In this document: positions 1-8,732 of the stretch, piece after piece
Position numbering within the stretch: position 1 is the stretch's first letter
How the letters are laid out: each line of letters starts with the position of its first letter
DNA from: Helicobacter cholecystus
GTDB taxonomy: Bacteria; Campylobacterota; Campylobacteria; Campylobacterales; Helicobacteraceae
Length of the DNA: 64,000 nt
Reading direction: 5' to 3'
Assembly (NCBI RefSeq): GCF_003364215.1
Contig: NZ_NXLU01000001.1
Span: 248,001-312,000 of the forward strand
Program-made: the position numbers and the translations under genes
The notes under the pieces: generated by a model
What the model was told of the DNA's origin: nothing
What the model saw: only the letters and a program-made list of their open reading frames with translations
Databases searched by the model: none

Positions 1-307
1 TGAATTATTTATATTTTTGAAATCCATTACTTCAACATTTCTCTTTTAAGATATAAATGCCCCCCCCCCCCAACACCATCTTCCAAACTTAAAATATTCA
101 TAAAAAGGTAACGTTTCTCATATCTTAATAATACGATGATTGTATCAATTATTGTTTCTTTAGAAATACGATTATGTTGATCGTGAAAATTTTCCTAGCA
201 ATTCTCTTTTTATTGATGAGAGTTTAATTTAAAGATGATTGTAAGATTCTCATTATTGAGGCTTACAAAAGGTGGGTTGCTCTATTGATGCGATAATCAG
301 CATCGTG
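1..307. other. non-coding start of window downstream of msrQ
   Basis: I see no supported gene here. All six frames are interrupted by stops, and the only obvious element is the C12 tract at 60-71. On the minus strand a short frame begins at ATG 101-99 and runs through the G tract, but it has no ribosome binding site and closes inside the window at every tract length I tried. The stretch could be the decayed end of a neighbouring gene to the left or plain intergenic DNA. Confidence 0.5.
60..71. repeat. C12 homopolymer tract (G12 on the minus strand)
   Basis: Twelve consecutive C residues. Tracts of this length in Helicobacter are typically hypermutable by slipped-strand mispairing and are used for phase variation. 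This one lies in sequence where I cannot identify a gene, so any controlled target is unknown. With 11, 12, 13 or 14 residues the short minus-strand frame starting at 101 ends at stops near 28-30, 33-35 or 46-48. No tract length therefore opens a long reading frame within the window. Confidence 0.85.
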
Positions 308-898
308 TTAGAAATCATGTTCTTTTGGTGAAAATTTTTTTTTCATAGATTTATTTTGATTAGTCACTCTCTTTTTTGTGGGGGTCAATAGATAAAAGGG
401 GATGAATTTCATTTTAATTCCTAATATCCCTACACTTACAAGAATAACTCCCCAAATCTGCCAAGAGAGGACCTTGGCAATCATAACAATATGCACAAGT
501 GAGCCGATCACTGCCCCATATACTCCATATCTTAGAATAGAATAAAATTTTTTACCTAAAGAGAAAATTCCAAGGATTATCATAAGAATAAGTCCAAAAA
601 CTCCAGCATAGATATAGGGTTTTTTAATGATTTCTGCAAGCATCAATCCCCAATCAAAATAAAAATCAAAAAACACAAAGACGCTTGAGTGCAAAAGTCC
701 CATAAGCAATGCAAAAAGCCCCCACCATTTTCCAAAGGGAAGGACTAATCCTCCAACCAGTGCCCCATAAGCTATCCAGCCACTCCATTGATAAAAAATC
801 TTTGTGGGATCTGTAAGGTTCCCCTCAATCTCTAGGAGAATATAAAATCCTCCCATTAAAATGGCTAGAAAAATTCCTATTCCAAGAAGTTTTTTCAA
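308..898 (-). CDS. msrQ: MsrQ, haem-binding membrane subunit of protein-methionine-sulfoxide reductase
   Basis: Inner-membrane protein of 196 residues with about five or six hydrophobic segments. In the MsrPQ system MsrQ carries electrons from the quinone pool or a flavin reductase to periplasmic MsrP, which reduces oxidised methionines in envelope proteins. The assignment rests on the membrane topology, on His residues in the segments (for example in GLLHSSVF) and on position directly after msrP. Its TTG start overlaps the msrP stop in a TTGA tetranucleotide at 895-898, a sign of translational coupling. The C-terminal 25 residues or so form a polar, lysine-rich tail. The family call is firmer than the exact electron donor. 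Confidence 0.8.
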   Translation of the reverse strand: MKKLLGIGIFLAILMGGFYILLEIEGNLTDPTKIFYQWSGWIAYGALVGGLVLPFGKWWGLFALLMGLLHSSVFVFFDFYFDWGLMLAEIIKKPYIYAGVFGLILMIILGIFSLGKKFYSILRYGVYGAVIGSLVHIVMIAKVLSWQIWGVILVSVGILGIKMKFIPFYLLTPTKKRVTNQNKSMKKKFSPKEHDF

Positions 899-1803
899 TA
901 GAGTTTGCTCCTATCCATTCCCTCATATAAATGCCCCACCTCTTTTTCATAACCATTGAGATAAAGGGTGGGCTTTCTTCCACGCTCTCCAATTAAGCGC
1001 TCACTTGCTTGCGACCATCGAGGGTGTGGGGTTTGAGGATCGACATTGGCATAGAATCCATATTCTCTAGAATTTTGCTTCTCCCAAGTGCTAAGGGGTT
1101 GGGTTGAGGTAAATTCTATTTTGTTAATTGATTTGATATATTTAAAGCCATATTTCCAAGGTACAACTAGGCGGATAGGCGCTCCATTTTGAGGCAAAAG
1201 AGGTTTACCATACATTCCAACAGCAAGTAAGGTTAGGGGATGATTGGCCTCATCTAATCTTAATCCCTCTACATAGGGGAAGTCAATCCCAGAAAACAGG
1301 CTTCTTTGCATGGGGAATATATTAGGATCATACAGGGTTGTAAATTGAATATATTTAGCTTTTGAGGTGGGTTTGACTTGATTGATAAGTTCTCTAAGCT
1401 CAAAACCTATCCAAGGGATTACCATACTCCAGGCTTCTACACATCGCATACGATAGATTCTCTCTTGTAGCTTAACTCGCTTAAGCAGATCCTCAAGTTC
1501 AATTGTGAGGGGATTTTGGACTTCTCCGCTGATTGTAAGCTCCCAAGAAGTGGGTTGAAATCCTTTGCTTCTAGCTTTTGGATCATCTTTACCAAAACCA
1601 AATTCATAAAAATTGTTATAGCTTGTTGCATCATTTTCTTTTGTGGGTTTGAGTGAGGGATTTGTATCTTTGAGATAATCAAGCGGTTTGCCATAAGGAG
1701 TTTGTGCCATAAGTTCATCGATTAAGAATGGGCTAACCATTGCTCCTATCCCTAGAGATAGAAATTTTCGTCTTTGTAAAAATAGGTCTTGGGGTGTAAT
1801 CAT
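895..1803 (-). CDS. msrP: MsrP, molybdopterin catalytic subunit of protein-methionine-sulfoxide reductase
   Basis: Periplasmic molybdoenzyme (YedY family), 302 residues. A twin-arginine signal is visible at residues 11-20 (RRKFLSLGIG) followed by a hydrophobic stretch, as expected for folded export through Tat. The sulfite-oxidase fold is recognisable, and Cys121 in RMRCVEAW is the expected molybdenum ligand. It reduces methionine sulfoxide in periplasmic proteins using electrons from MsrQ. It is the first gene of a two-gene minus-strand operon with msrQ. An AAGGAA ribosome binding site precedes the ATG. Length matches the family. Confidence 0.9.
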   Translation of the reverse strand: MITPQDLFLQRRKFLSLGIGAMVSPFLIDELMAQTPYGKPLDYLKDTNPSLKPTKENDATSYNNFYEFGFGKDDPKARSKGFQPTSWELTISGEVQNPLTIELEDLLKRVKLQERIYRMRCVEAWSMVIPWIGFELRELINQVKPTSKAKYIQFTTLYDPNIFPMQRSLFSGIDFPYVEGLRLDEANHPLTLLAVGMYGKPLLPQNGAPIRLVVPWKYGFKYIKSINKIEFTSTQPLSTWEKQNSREYGFYANVDPQTPHPRWSQASERLIGERGRKPTLYLNGYEKEVGHLYEGMDRSKLY

Positions 1804-1938
1804 TAAATGTTCCTTGAAATTAAAGTTACTCTACTATTCTTATAAAAAATAATTAATATTTAGTTGATATTTTGTGATTTAAACTCTACAGGTGACGTGC
1901 GATAAAAATCTATAAAATAAAAAACCAATGGAATATTT

Positions 1939-2565
1939 TTAATGAATCAATGCATGATAAAGGATGACACATTCTCCTTCTTTTTGAGAATGAAGTGTAA
2001 AATATTCTCCTCTTGCTTCATTAAGAGTACCCTTTGCCCAAAGGGGTAGGGCAAGATGATGAAGGGGATATTTGAGTCCTTTAGAGGTAAGTAGAGTGTT
2101 GGGATTGGGGGTAAAAATTGAGATTTGCTGACCTTTTTGGCTTGAAATTTTACAAGGAGTTTTATGGACACTAAAGGTGCCAAAATCACTTTTAATCACA
2201 ACACTTTTGCAATGATGAATATAGATAGAGAGTAAAGAAATATTTGCAATCGTATGGTCCTCTCTTTTTCCTGTGGCCCCAAGAATACTAAAATCATCAT
2301 ATCCTAAATCCACGCAGTAAAAAAAAGCTTTAGATAAGTCATTGCTTTCTTGTTCTTTGATGTGGATAATTTTTTGGGAGTATTTTTCTTTGAGTCTCTC
2401 TGTAATGCTGTCTAGATCACCAATAATAATATCTGGTTGAATCTCTAATTGTTCAAGATGACATACGGCCCCATCACAAGCAACTAAAAACTCTGCCTCT
2501 CTTAGCTCATTAATGAGCGAATTTAATGTTGGAAAATCACCATTGGCAAGAATTGTAGCTTTCAT
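1939..2565 (-). CDS. thiN: thiamine diphosphokinase
   Basis: Predicted cytosolic thiamine pyrophosphokinase, 208 residues, converting thiamine plus ATP to thiamine diphosphate. Family motifs are visible: ILANGDFP at the N terminus, LVACDGA, PDIIIGDLDSI and the GATGKREDHTIANI block. I chose the ATG at 2563-2565. It overlaps the stop of the upstream transporter as ATGA and has an AGAGGTGG ribosome binding site, whereas an upstream in-frame ATG would lie inside the transporter gene. Together with that transporter and the TPP riboswitch upstream it forms a thiamine salvage operon. H. pylori has, from memory, the same gene pair. Confidence 0.88.
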   Translation of the reverse strand: MKATILANGDFPTLNSLINELREAEFLVACDGAVCHLEQLEIQPDIIIGDLDSITERLKEKYSQKIIHIKEQESNDLSKAFFYCVDLGYDDFSILGATGKREDHTIANISLLSIYIHHCKSVVIKSDFGTFSVHKTPCKISSQKGQQISIFTPNPNTLLTSKGLKYPLHHLALPLWAKGTLNEARGEYFTLHSQKEGECVILYHALIH

Positions 2566-3254
2566 TGATTTTCCACCTCTTGTTTCTTCATTTCTCCCCT
2601 CCACACAAAATAGTAATACACCCCCGCTATAAAGAAAATGATGATATTAAGTAATTGTGCAATTTGTTCTTTGCTTGTATCATAAATAAGCCACCACATG
2701 ATAATTGTAGCGATATTGGCTAAGGTGACTAAAAGATAGCTTTGCACATAGCGTTTGACTTGTAGATAAAAAGAAAGGATCTGAGCCATTACACTAAAGG
2801 CATTGAGGTAGGCAAAAGAGGCATTAAGACTTTGTAGATACATTCCATAAATATAAGTTGCAAAGGTGATTAATAGGCTATAAAATATGATTTCTTTTAT
2901 GTTTAAAGAGGTGATTGTAATTTTTGTTTTTGCTTGATTTTGGTGATTTTTCCACATAAAGATTCCAGCAAAATTGATGGGTAGATATAAAATATTGAGC
3001 ATCATATCGCCATAAAGTTTATTTTCATAGGCAATATAGGCATATAAAAGTGAATAGGGGATGCCAAAAAAGAAGCAAATAAATTTTCCTTCTCCTGCAA
3101 AAAATACATAAATAATTCCCAATACTGCCACAACGATACTCAATACTCCTCCATGATTTAAAACAGAGAGCATAACAACAAAAGAGCAGGTGAGAAAAAG
3201 CAAAGTGTAGAATCTCAAAGAGAGATTTGTAAATTGGAGTTTAAGAAATTCCAT
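2562..3254 (-). CDS. pnuT: PnuC-family transporter, probable PnuT-type thiamine transporter
   Basis: Membrane protein of 230 residues with about seven hydrophobic segments and PnuC-family features (GIPYSLLYAYIAY, LYGDMMLNILYLPIN). PnuC members carry nicotinamide riboside, while PnuT members carry thiamine. Two observations favour thiamine: the next gene is thiN, overlapping by ATGA, and a TPP riboswitch sits immediately upstream. I chose the ATG at 3252-3254 because AAGGAAAG (3260-3267 on the opposite strand) is a good ribosome binding site and any earlier start would translate the riboswitch itself. Substrate is inferred from context, not from residues. Confidence 0.82.
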   Translation of the reverse strand: MEFLKLQFTNLSLRFYTLLFLTCSFVVMLSVLNHGGVLSIVVAVLGIIYVFFAGEGKFICFFFGIPYSLLYAYIAYENKLYGDMMLNILYLPINFAGIFMWKNHQNQAKTKITITSLNIKEIIFYSLLITFATYIYGMYLQSLNASFAYLNAFSVMAQILSFYLQVKRYVQSYLLVTLANIATIIMWWLIYDTSKEQIAQLLNIIIFFIAGVYYYFVWRGEMKKQEVENQ

Positions 3255-3260
3255 ATTTTC

Positions 3261-3333
3261 TTTCCTTACGACGGCATTATCCGACAAGTTATGAGGGTAT
3301 GATCTCAGCCTAGAAAACTCTAAGCACCCCTTG
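3261..3333 (-). promoter_or_regulatory. TPP (THI-box) riboswitch controlling pnuT-thiN
   Basis: Read on the minus strand, the leader contains the ordered hallmarks of the thiamine diphosphate riboswitch: AGGGGTGC, then GGCTGAGATCATACCCT, then GTCGGATAATGCCGTCGTAAGGAA. CTGAGA lies at 3303-3308 and GGATAATGCC at 3273-3282. The 3' end of the element overlaps the pnuT ribosome binding site at 3260-3267. That arrangement favours repression of translation initiation when TPP closes the P1 helix. A TAAAAT box about 12 bases upstream of the element could be its -10. Confidence 0.95.
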
Positions 3334-3403
3334 AAAATTAAATTTTAGTCAATTTCTAATCAAAAATATCCAAAAATCTTTCTATACCCAAAAAAGTAGA
3401 GCC

Positions 3404-3428
3404 AAAATGGAGGAGGTTTCCTCCATTA
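3404..3428 (-). terminator. hairpin terminator at the end of dcuA
   Basis: Perfect 9-bp inverted repeat AATGGAGGA (3406-3414) and TCCTCCATT (3419-3427). On the minus strand it begins within the dcuA stop codon and is followed by TTTTGG and, a little further, a T run. It separates aspA-dcuA from the riboswitch-controlled thiamine operon. The U tract is short, so efficiency is uncertain. Confidence 0.6.
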
Positions 3429-4754
3429 GAGCATTATGGGTGCAAGAATAAAGCCAAATAATACACTCAGTGCAATAGCAAGCAATCCTGGAATCATAAA
3501 AGAGTGATTAAAGATATATTTTCCAATCTTTGTGCTTCCCGTATCATCCATTTGCACAGCCCCTAAAAGTGTGGGATAAGTAGGGAGGACAAAAAGTGCG
3601 CTTACAGCTGCGAATGAAGCCACGATAATATAAATATTTTCTGTGTGTCCTGCATTGATTCCAAGTGCCGCAATAACTGCAGGCATTAGAGCCTTTGAAG
3701 TTGCAGCTTGAGAATAAAGGAGCATTGAACCAAAGACAAGTCCAACAGAAAGCAAATAAGGATAATCGGTTACAATGGCTGAAGCATAAGTTTTGATCTC
3801 TTCAATATGAGCTTTTACAAATGTATCTCCAAGCCAAGCAATCCCAAGAACACAGATGCAAGCAACCATTCCACTTTTAAAAACACTGCTATCAGGGATT
3901 TTTGCAGGAGGAACTTTGCAGAAAAAGACAATCAGGGTTGCTACAGTAAGCATAAAACTCATAATTGCCCCATCTCTTGGTAAAACAACAGGATCAATCA
4001 GTCCAATATTTTTTGAGATTGCACATGCATAAATGACAACACACACAACCCCTAGCGCAAAGAAATAGACAGAGCGCTTTGCTTCAACACTGATATGACG
4101 TTCATTTTGAGGTTTGGGTTTGCTGACAAGTCCTTTTGCTAATCTCTCTTGATAGATTTTATCCTTGCTTAAATCCAGTGAGCTAAAAGTGCTGATGATA
4201 AAGGCTGTGAGCATACATGCACTAAAGGTTGTAATAATCCAGATTCCTAAAAGTGTTAAATAACTCATTCCAAAAGACTCTAATACTCCTGTCATATATA
4301 CAACTGCTGCTGAAATAGGTGAGGCAGTAATGGCAATTTGAGAGGCTACAACAGAAATACTTAGAGGTGCTGAGGGTTTAATATTTGCACTCTTTGCAAC
4401 ATCGACAATCACAGGCATCATTGAAAATGCTGTATGTCCAGTTCCTGCAAAAAGTGTTAAAGCATAAGTGATTAATGGGGCCAGATAATTAATATATTTT
4501 GGATTTTTTCTCAAAATTTTTTCTGCTAAATCAACTAAGTAATCCATTCCCCCCGCAACCTGCATTGCTGAAATTGCAGCAATCACTGAAGCGATAATTA
4601 AAATGACATCAGTAGGAATTGCACCCGGTTTTAGTCCAAAGATTAGAGTTAGGATAACTACACCAAGCCCTCCAGCATAGCCTATTCCAATCCCTCCTAG
4701 TCTTACTCCTATAAAAATTGTCCCCAAGAGGACAATAATTTCTAAGGCGAGCAT
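3426..4754 (-). CDS. dcuA: anaerobic C4-dicarboxylate transporter (DcuA/DcuB family)
   Basis: Polytopic inner-membrane protein, 442 residues, with ten or more hydrophobic segments and Dcu-family stretches such as GTGHTAFSMMPVI and LPTYPTLLGAVQMDD. Dcu carriers exchange fumarate, aspartate, malate and succinate. The ATG at 4752-4754 is preferred because AAGGAG lies a few bases upstream, while the upstream in-frame ATG has no ribosome binding site and falls near the aspA end. It lies about 22 bases downstream of aspA on the same strand. Together they would import aspartate, deaminate it to fumarate and export succinate after fumarate respiration. Confidence 0.9.
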   Translation of the reverse strand: MLALEIIVLLGTIFIGVRLGGIGIGYAGGLGVVILTLIFGLKPGAIPTDVILIIASVIAAISAMQVAGGMDYLVDLAEKILRKNPKYINYLAPLITYALTLFAGTGHTAFSMMPVIVDVAKSANIKPSAPLSISVVASQIAITASPISAAVVYMTGVLESFGMSYLTLLGIWIITTFSACMLTAFIISTFSSLDLSKDKIYQERLAKGLVSKPKPQNERHISVEAKRSVYFFALGVVCVVIYACAISKNIGLIDPVVLPRDGAIMSFMLTVATLIVFFCKVPPAKIPDSSVFKSGMVACICVLGIAWLGDTFVKAHIEEIKTYASAIVTDYPYLLSVGLVFGSMLLYSQAATSKALMPAVIAALGINAGHTENIYIIVASFAAVSALFVLPTYPTLLGAVQMDDTGSTKIGKYIFNHSFMIPGLLAIALSVLFGFILAPIML

Positions 4755-4776
4755 TTTTTCTCCTTGTCTTTTAAAA

Positions 4777-6198
4777 TCAGCATTGCATTTTAGCTTTGTC
4801 CTCACTGGTCATATGAGGTTTCAACATATTTTCGGGTTTAAAAATTTCATCAAGTTGAGCTTGAGTGAGTAACCCTCTCTCTAATACAATCTCACTTACA
4901 CCCCTTCCGCTCTTAAGTGCTTCAGTTGCAATAGAGGCTGAATTTTCATATCCAATATAAGGATTGAGTGCTGTTACAATGCCAATCGAGTTAAAGACAT
5001 AGCTCCTGCACACATCTGCATTAGCAATGATTCCATCTACGCATTTGCTTGCAAGAGTTCGCATTGCTTTTGAGAGCATTTCCATTGAGTTAAAGAGTGC
5101 ATAGGCTAATACTGGCTCCATGACATTGAGTTGGAGTTGCCCAGCTTCAGCTGCAAAGGAGACAGTTACATCATTTCCAATAACCATAAAGCATACTTGA
5201 TTAGCGACCTCTGGGATTACAGGATTGACCTTACCAGGCATAATTGTGCTTCCAGGCTGCATTTTAGGCAATACAATTTCACCGATCCCTGCTCTTGGCC
5301 CAGAGCTTAGAAGTCGTAGGTCATTGCATACTTTTGAGAGCTTAACGGCCACACGTTTAAGTACACCGCTAACTTGGACATATGCGCCATTGTCCTGCGT
5401 TGCTTCAATCAGGTTTCCAGCAGTAATAAATGGTTTTCCAGTCACTTCTTGGAGTTTTTGTTCTACAACCTTTGCATAATCAGGATGAGAATTCATACCT
5501 GTTCCAATTGCAGTTCCGCCAAGATTCATTTCTCTAATAAGATTTCTTGCTTCAAGCACTCTGTCAATATCTTCTCCAATCATCACGGAGAAGGTTTTAA
5601 ATTCGGCTCCTAGAGTCATAGGAACAGCATCTTGAAGTTGAGTTCTTCCCATTTTAAGAATATCTTTAAACTCTTCAGCCTTTTTGTCATAAGAAGCTTG
5701 AAGAAATTTCATACTCTCAGCAAGTTCTGTAAGCTTATCATAGATTGCAATCCTTATTGCAGTTGGGTATGCATCATTTGTGCTTTGGCTTAGATTAACA
5801 TGATCATTTGGATGACAATATTTATACTCACCTTTTTTATGTCCCATAAGCTCAAGGGCAATGTTTGCAATTACTTCATTTGCATTCATATTTGTGCTTG
5901 TTCCAGCACCTCCTTGAATCATATCCACAACAAATTGGTCATTATATTTTCCACTTATTACTAAATCACAGGCCTGACAAATATAGTTCTTAAGCTCATT
6001 GCTCAAAAGTCCTAATTCATTATTTGCTAAAGCAGCTGCTTTTTTAACTTGTGCAAGTGCAATAATAAATCCTGGAAAGTTTTGGAGTCGATCATGAGAG
6101 ATATTAAAGTTCTCCATTGCTCTAAAGGTTTGTACTCCATAGTAGACATTTTCAGCAATTTCTAGATCTCCTAGAAAATCATGTTCAATTCGTTTCAT
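4777..6198 (-). CDS. aspA: aspartate ammonia-lyase (aspartase)
   Basis: Cytosolic enzyme of 473 residues catalysing L-aspartate to fumarate plus ammonia. The fumarase/aspartase signature GSTIMPGKVNPV is present in the middle third, and the N terminus (RIEHDFLGDLEIAENVYYG) is typical of aspartases rather than fumarases. It heads the aspA-dcuA pair. The intergenic region upstream (6199-6408) is AT-rich and presumably holds the promoter, but I could not define one box with confidence. The family assignment is secure, with small residual ambiguity between aspartase and class II fumarase. Confidence 0.93.
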   Translation of the reverse strand: MKRIEHDFLGDLEIAENVYYGVQTFRAMENFNISHDRLQNFPGFIIALAQVKKAAALANNELGLLSNELKNYICQACDLVISGKYNDQFVVDMIQGGAGTSTNMNANEVIANIALELMGHKKGEYKYCHPNDHVNLSQSTNDAYPTAIRIAIYDKLTELAESMKFLQASYDKKAEEFKDILKMGRTQLQDAVPMTLGAEFKTFSVMIGEDIDRVLEARNLIREMNLGGTAIGTGMNSHPDYAKVVEQKLQEVTGKPFITAGNLIEATQDNGAYVQVSGVLKRVAVKLSKVCNDLRLLSSGPRAGIGEIVLPKMQPGSTIMPGKVNPVIPEVANQVCFMVIGNDVTVSFAAEAGQLQLNVMEPVLAYALFNSMEMLSKAMRTLASKCVDGIIANADVCRSYVFNSIGIVTALNPYIGYENSASIATEALKSGRGVSEIVLERGLLTQAQLDEIFKPENMLKPHMTSEDKAKMQC

Positions 6199-6408
6199 TT
6201 TTTCTCCTTTTTACGTATTTGTGAATTGATGTAAATAGGATAGTAACCCTCTACAATACTCTAAATAGCAAAAAAATGAAAATTTTTCTCAAAGATTGTG
6301 GGGGTATGATACAAAATGTTACAAAATAAATACAAAGAATTAAAATCTTAACTTTTTAGATATTCTTGTTAAAATTTATATATATAAAAAAGTTAAAAAA
6401 TATTTAAT

Positions 6409-6834
6409 CTAATCTTTGAAATTAAGCTTGAATAGCTGTTTTTCAAAAACTGCAATATGGAAGGTGCCTTCAAAAATCTTAATATCTAGTAATGTTCCCT
6501 TAACGCTAATTTCAAATTTTTTGCTATTAGATTGTTTGATTGTGGCTAAAAACATCATTTCTTGTTCAAACTCGACAGGAGCTAAGAATTCCACTTCTGA
6601 ACCAATGGTAATAGCATGAGGTTGATTGGCTAGACACATTGCAGCATAATTTGCAGCATTAAAAATAAAGCCAGAATGAATAAGATTGCTCTCATCACTA
6701 ATCATTTGTTTTGTAGGGACAAATTTAGTGATCACTTCTTCATAAGTCATTTTTACAATACTTCCACAAAGTTCAGATTTAAGAGCAGTGCAGGTTTGAA
6801 GCTCAATATTATTTTGTTCAAAATTTTCTTCCAT
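6409..6834 (-). CDS. hotdog-fold thioesterase-like protein
   Basis: Small protein of 141 residues resembling PaaI/FapR-type hotdog proteins. NLIHSGFIFNAANYAAMCLAN matches the helix-containing segment where such thioesterases carry substrate-contacting residues, followed by a strand-rich C-terminal half. It lies two bases after cmoB on the same strand. The same neighbour is found beside cmoB in H. pylori, from memory. Substrate is unknown. An acyl-CoA or acyl-ACP thioesterase role is only a family inference. Confidence 0.65.
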   Translation of the reverse strand: MEENFEQNNIELQTCTALKSELCGSIVKMTYEEVITKFVPTKQMISDESNLIHSGFIFNAANYAAMCLANQPHAITIGSEVEFLAPVEFEQEMMFLATIKQSNSKKFEISVKGTLLDIKIFEGTFHIAVFEKQLFKLNFKD

Positions 6835-6836
6835 AA

Positions 6837-7733
6837 TTACTTCCTTTTAAGTTTAAAATATCCACGAATAGGAGCTTGATAACCTTCAATTGTTAAATTT
6901 AGATCATATGGAGAGAGAAAATCCTCCAAACTCATTGTATCTATCCATGGGGTCTTTCTTTGTTCATTATTTTGGGTTTGTTTAATTTCTAGCAATTCCA
7001 CGCTCTCAAATCCAGCCCTTTCACACCATCCTTGCAGTGCAGAAGGGGAAGGGATAAAATAGGCATTACTCATTTTTGCATAGCTTGCTCTAGGACAGAG
7101 AGCAAGATCTTCTTGAGTTTGCAAAATTAATGTATCTAAAATTACTTCCCCCCCGTTTTTAAGAGATTTTGCAAGAGTCTTAAGTGTAGTTATAGGATCT
7201 GTGCGATGATAGAGCACGCCCATACAAAAAATCATATCAAATTTTTTACCATATTTCTCTAGATGTTCAATCCCCAGCATTTCATAAACAATAGAAGTTT
7301 TAATAAAATGATTGATAAAGTCAAATTGGCATTTAAATAGAGCATAGGGATCAAAACCTGTAATGCTTTTAGGGGAGTGGGAGAGCATTTGAAACATATA
7401 ATAACCATTATTGCATCCAATATCTGCAATATCTTTGTCCCTTAGATTAAGATAAGGGGTGAGAAGATTCCATTTGATTGAACTATTCCACTCACTCTCA
7501 ATTCTTAGATCTCCAAGCTCAAAAGGACCTTTTCGCCAAGGTTTTAAAGCCAAGGCACATTCTAAAATCTGCTTTTTTTCCTTTTGATTTAAAGATGTAA
7601 AATTGATTTTTATACTTTCATTAAGCTCTAAAGAAGCTTGTAGTGAGGGAAGGGCACTGATTTTCTCAATTAAGGGGACAATATTCTTAGCAAGAAGCTT
7701 TTTTTGGGCTTCTTGCCTTAAAGAATCAATCAT
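6837..7733 (-). CDS. cmoB: CmoB, tRNA U34 carboxymethyltransferase
   Basis: Predicted 298-residue SAM-fold enzyme that uses carboxy-S-adenosylmethionine to convert 5-hydroxyuridine-34 to 5-carboxymethoxyuridine in tRNA wobble positions. The nucleotide-binding loop is visible as IADIGCNNGYYMFQML, followed by FCMGVLYHRTDPI, both typical of CmoB. The start at 7731-7733 overlaps the end of the preceding gene by eight bases. A longer in-frame extension runs back inside that gene and is not credible. Slightly shorter than the E. coli protein (about 323 residues), the difference being at the N terminus. No cmoA is in the window. Confidence 0.87.
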   Translation of the reverse strand: MIDSLRQEAQKKLLAKNIVPLIEKISALPSLQASLELNESIKINFTSLNQKEKKQILECALALKPWRKGPFELGDLRIESEWNSSIKWNLLTPYLNLRDKDIADIGCNNGYYMFQMLSHSPKSITGFDPYALFKCQFDFINHFIKTSIVYEMLGIEHLEKYGKKFDMIFCMGVLYHRTDPITTLKTLAKSLKNGGEVILDTLILQTQEDLALCPRASYAKMSNAYFIPSPSALQGWCERAGFESVELLEIKQTQNNEQRKTPWIDTMSLEDFLSPYDLNLTIEGYQAPIRGYFKLKRK

Positions 7734-8724
7734 CAAAAAGGCTCCCACTTTGAGGTTGAGGTTGGAGGTTTTGGAGTAAGAAATCATCATTAACACCCAA
7801 GATAATGGCAAAATTATAAGGTCGCTGAAGTTCTTTGAGAAGATTTTGAGGACTGTTATAGGCATAACAGGTGGCAACTGTTGAGAAAATCTCATAATAT
7901 GCTTGAGGAATAAAGAGGGCAATTTTTGCCCATTTTGCATTGGCAAGAATGTAACCACTGTATTCTTTGAATGCATTTAAATCTTCCTCAGCAATAATGA
8001 CTCTGCCTGTTTGTCCATATTTACAAAGATGATTTTTAGAATCTACAAAATTGGGCTTAAGATGTGGAATGCTTTGGAATTTTTCAAGTGAAATGTGAAT
8101 ATTTTGGGCTTGGCACATTGTAATCACTGCTGCAAGTTCATTGAGAAAAATACTTGGAAGAGAGAGAGTATTGCGTTGTGAATTAAAATAAATTTTGCTA
8201 TCAAAAAGTGTGCAAGAAATCACTCTAAAAGGGATATTTTCTGGACGATGGATAGGAATATTTTCCAAAGAAAGTTCAAGAAGTGTGGAGTTTTTAAGAA
8301 TGAGGTTTTTAAGATTTTCTCTTTGGATCACTTCTAAGAGATCCCCATATCCTCCTTCTAAAATACAAGTGCTTTCATCATCAATAATTTCTTTTGCAAT
8401 ATCAAATTCAATATTTGAGAGATAGAGCAAGGAGATATTTCTCATCAATAAATGAAAACGAATAAAGCGTGTGATTGCATCTTGGAGTAAATCCACTCTA
8501 ATCCATGCCACTTCATTATCAATCATAGGCATATCACCATCTTCAAATACGATTCCATATGCCCCAAGAGCAATCGCTTCTTTGGCACTCTTTGGGGTAG
8601 TTGCTATAAAAAGACTTCCCCTTTGCACTTTTGCAAGATTTGTAGTCACATTTTCAAATATAGAAAGCGGTGGATTATTCAGCAGATTTCCATGAAAGAT
8701 TTCTACAATTTCATTAACTCTCAT
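7726..8724 (-). CDS. uncharacterised protein with Mur-ligase-like N-terminal domain
   Basis: 332-residue protein conserved between metG and cmoB. Residues about 25-60 (TTNLAKVQRGSLFIATTP, EAIALGAYGIVFE) resemble the N-terminal UDP-binding domain of MurE/MurF, where substrate-dependent activation motifs of the form DSR..GDLFVA are found. The rest lacks any GxxGK(T/S) ATP loop, so it is unlikely to be a functional Mur ligase. Its stop lies inside the start of cmoB and it begins eight bases after the metG stop, so it sits in a tight minus-strand operon. Function unknown. A role in cell-wall precursor binding would be speculation. Confidence 0.6.
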   Translation of the reverse strand: MRVNEIVEIFHGNLLNNPPLSIFENVTTNLAKVQRGSLFIATTPKSAKEAIALGAYGIVFEDGDMPMIDNEVAWIRVDLLQDAITRFIRFHLLMRNISLLYLSNIEFDIAKEIIDDESTCILEGGYGDLLEVIQRENLKNLILKNSTLLELSLENIPIHRPENIPFRVISCTLFDSKIYFNSQRNTLSLPSIFLNELAAVITMCQAQNIHISLEKFQSIPHLKPNFVDSKNHLCKYGQTGRVIIAEEDLNAFKEYSGYILANAKWAKIALFIPQAYYEIFSTVATCYAYNSPQNLLKELQRPYNFAIILGVNDDFLLQNLQPQPQSGSLFDD

Positions 8725-8732
8725 TTTTTTCC

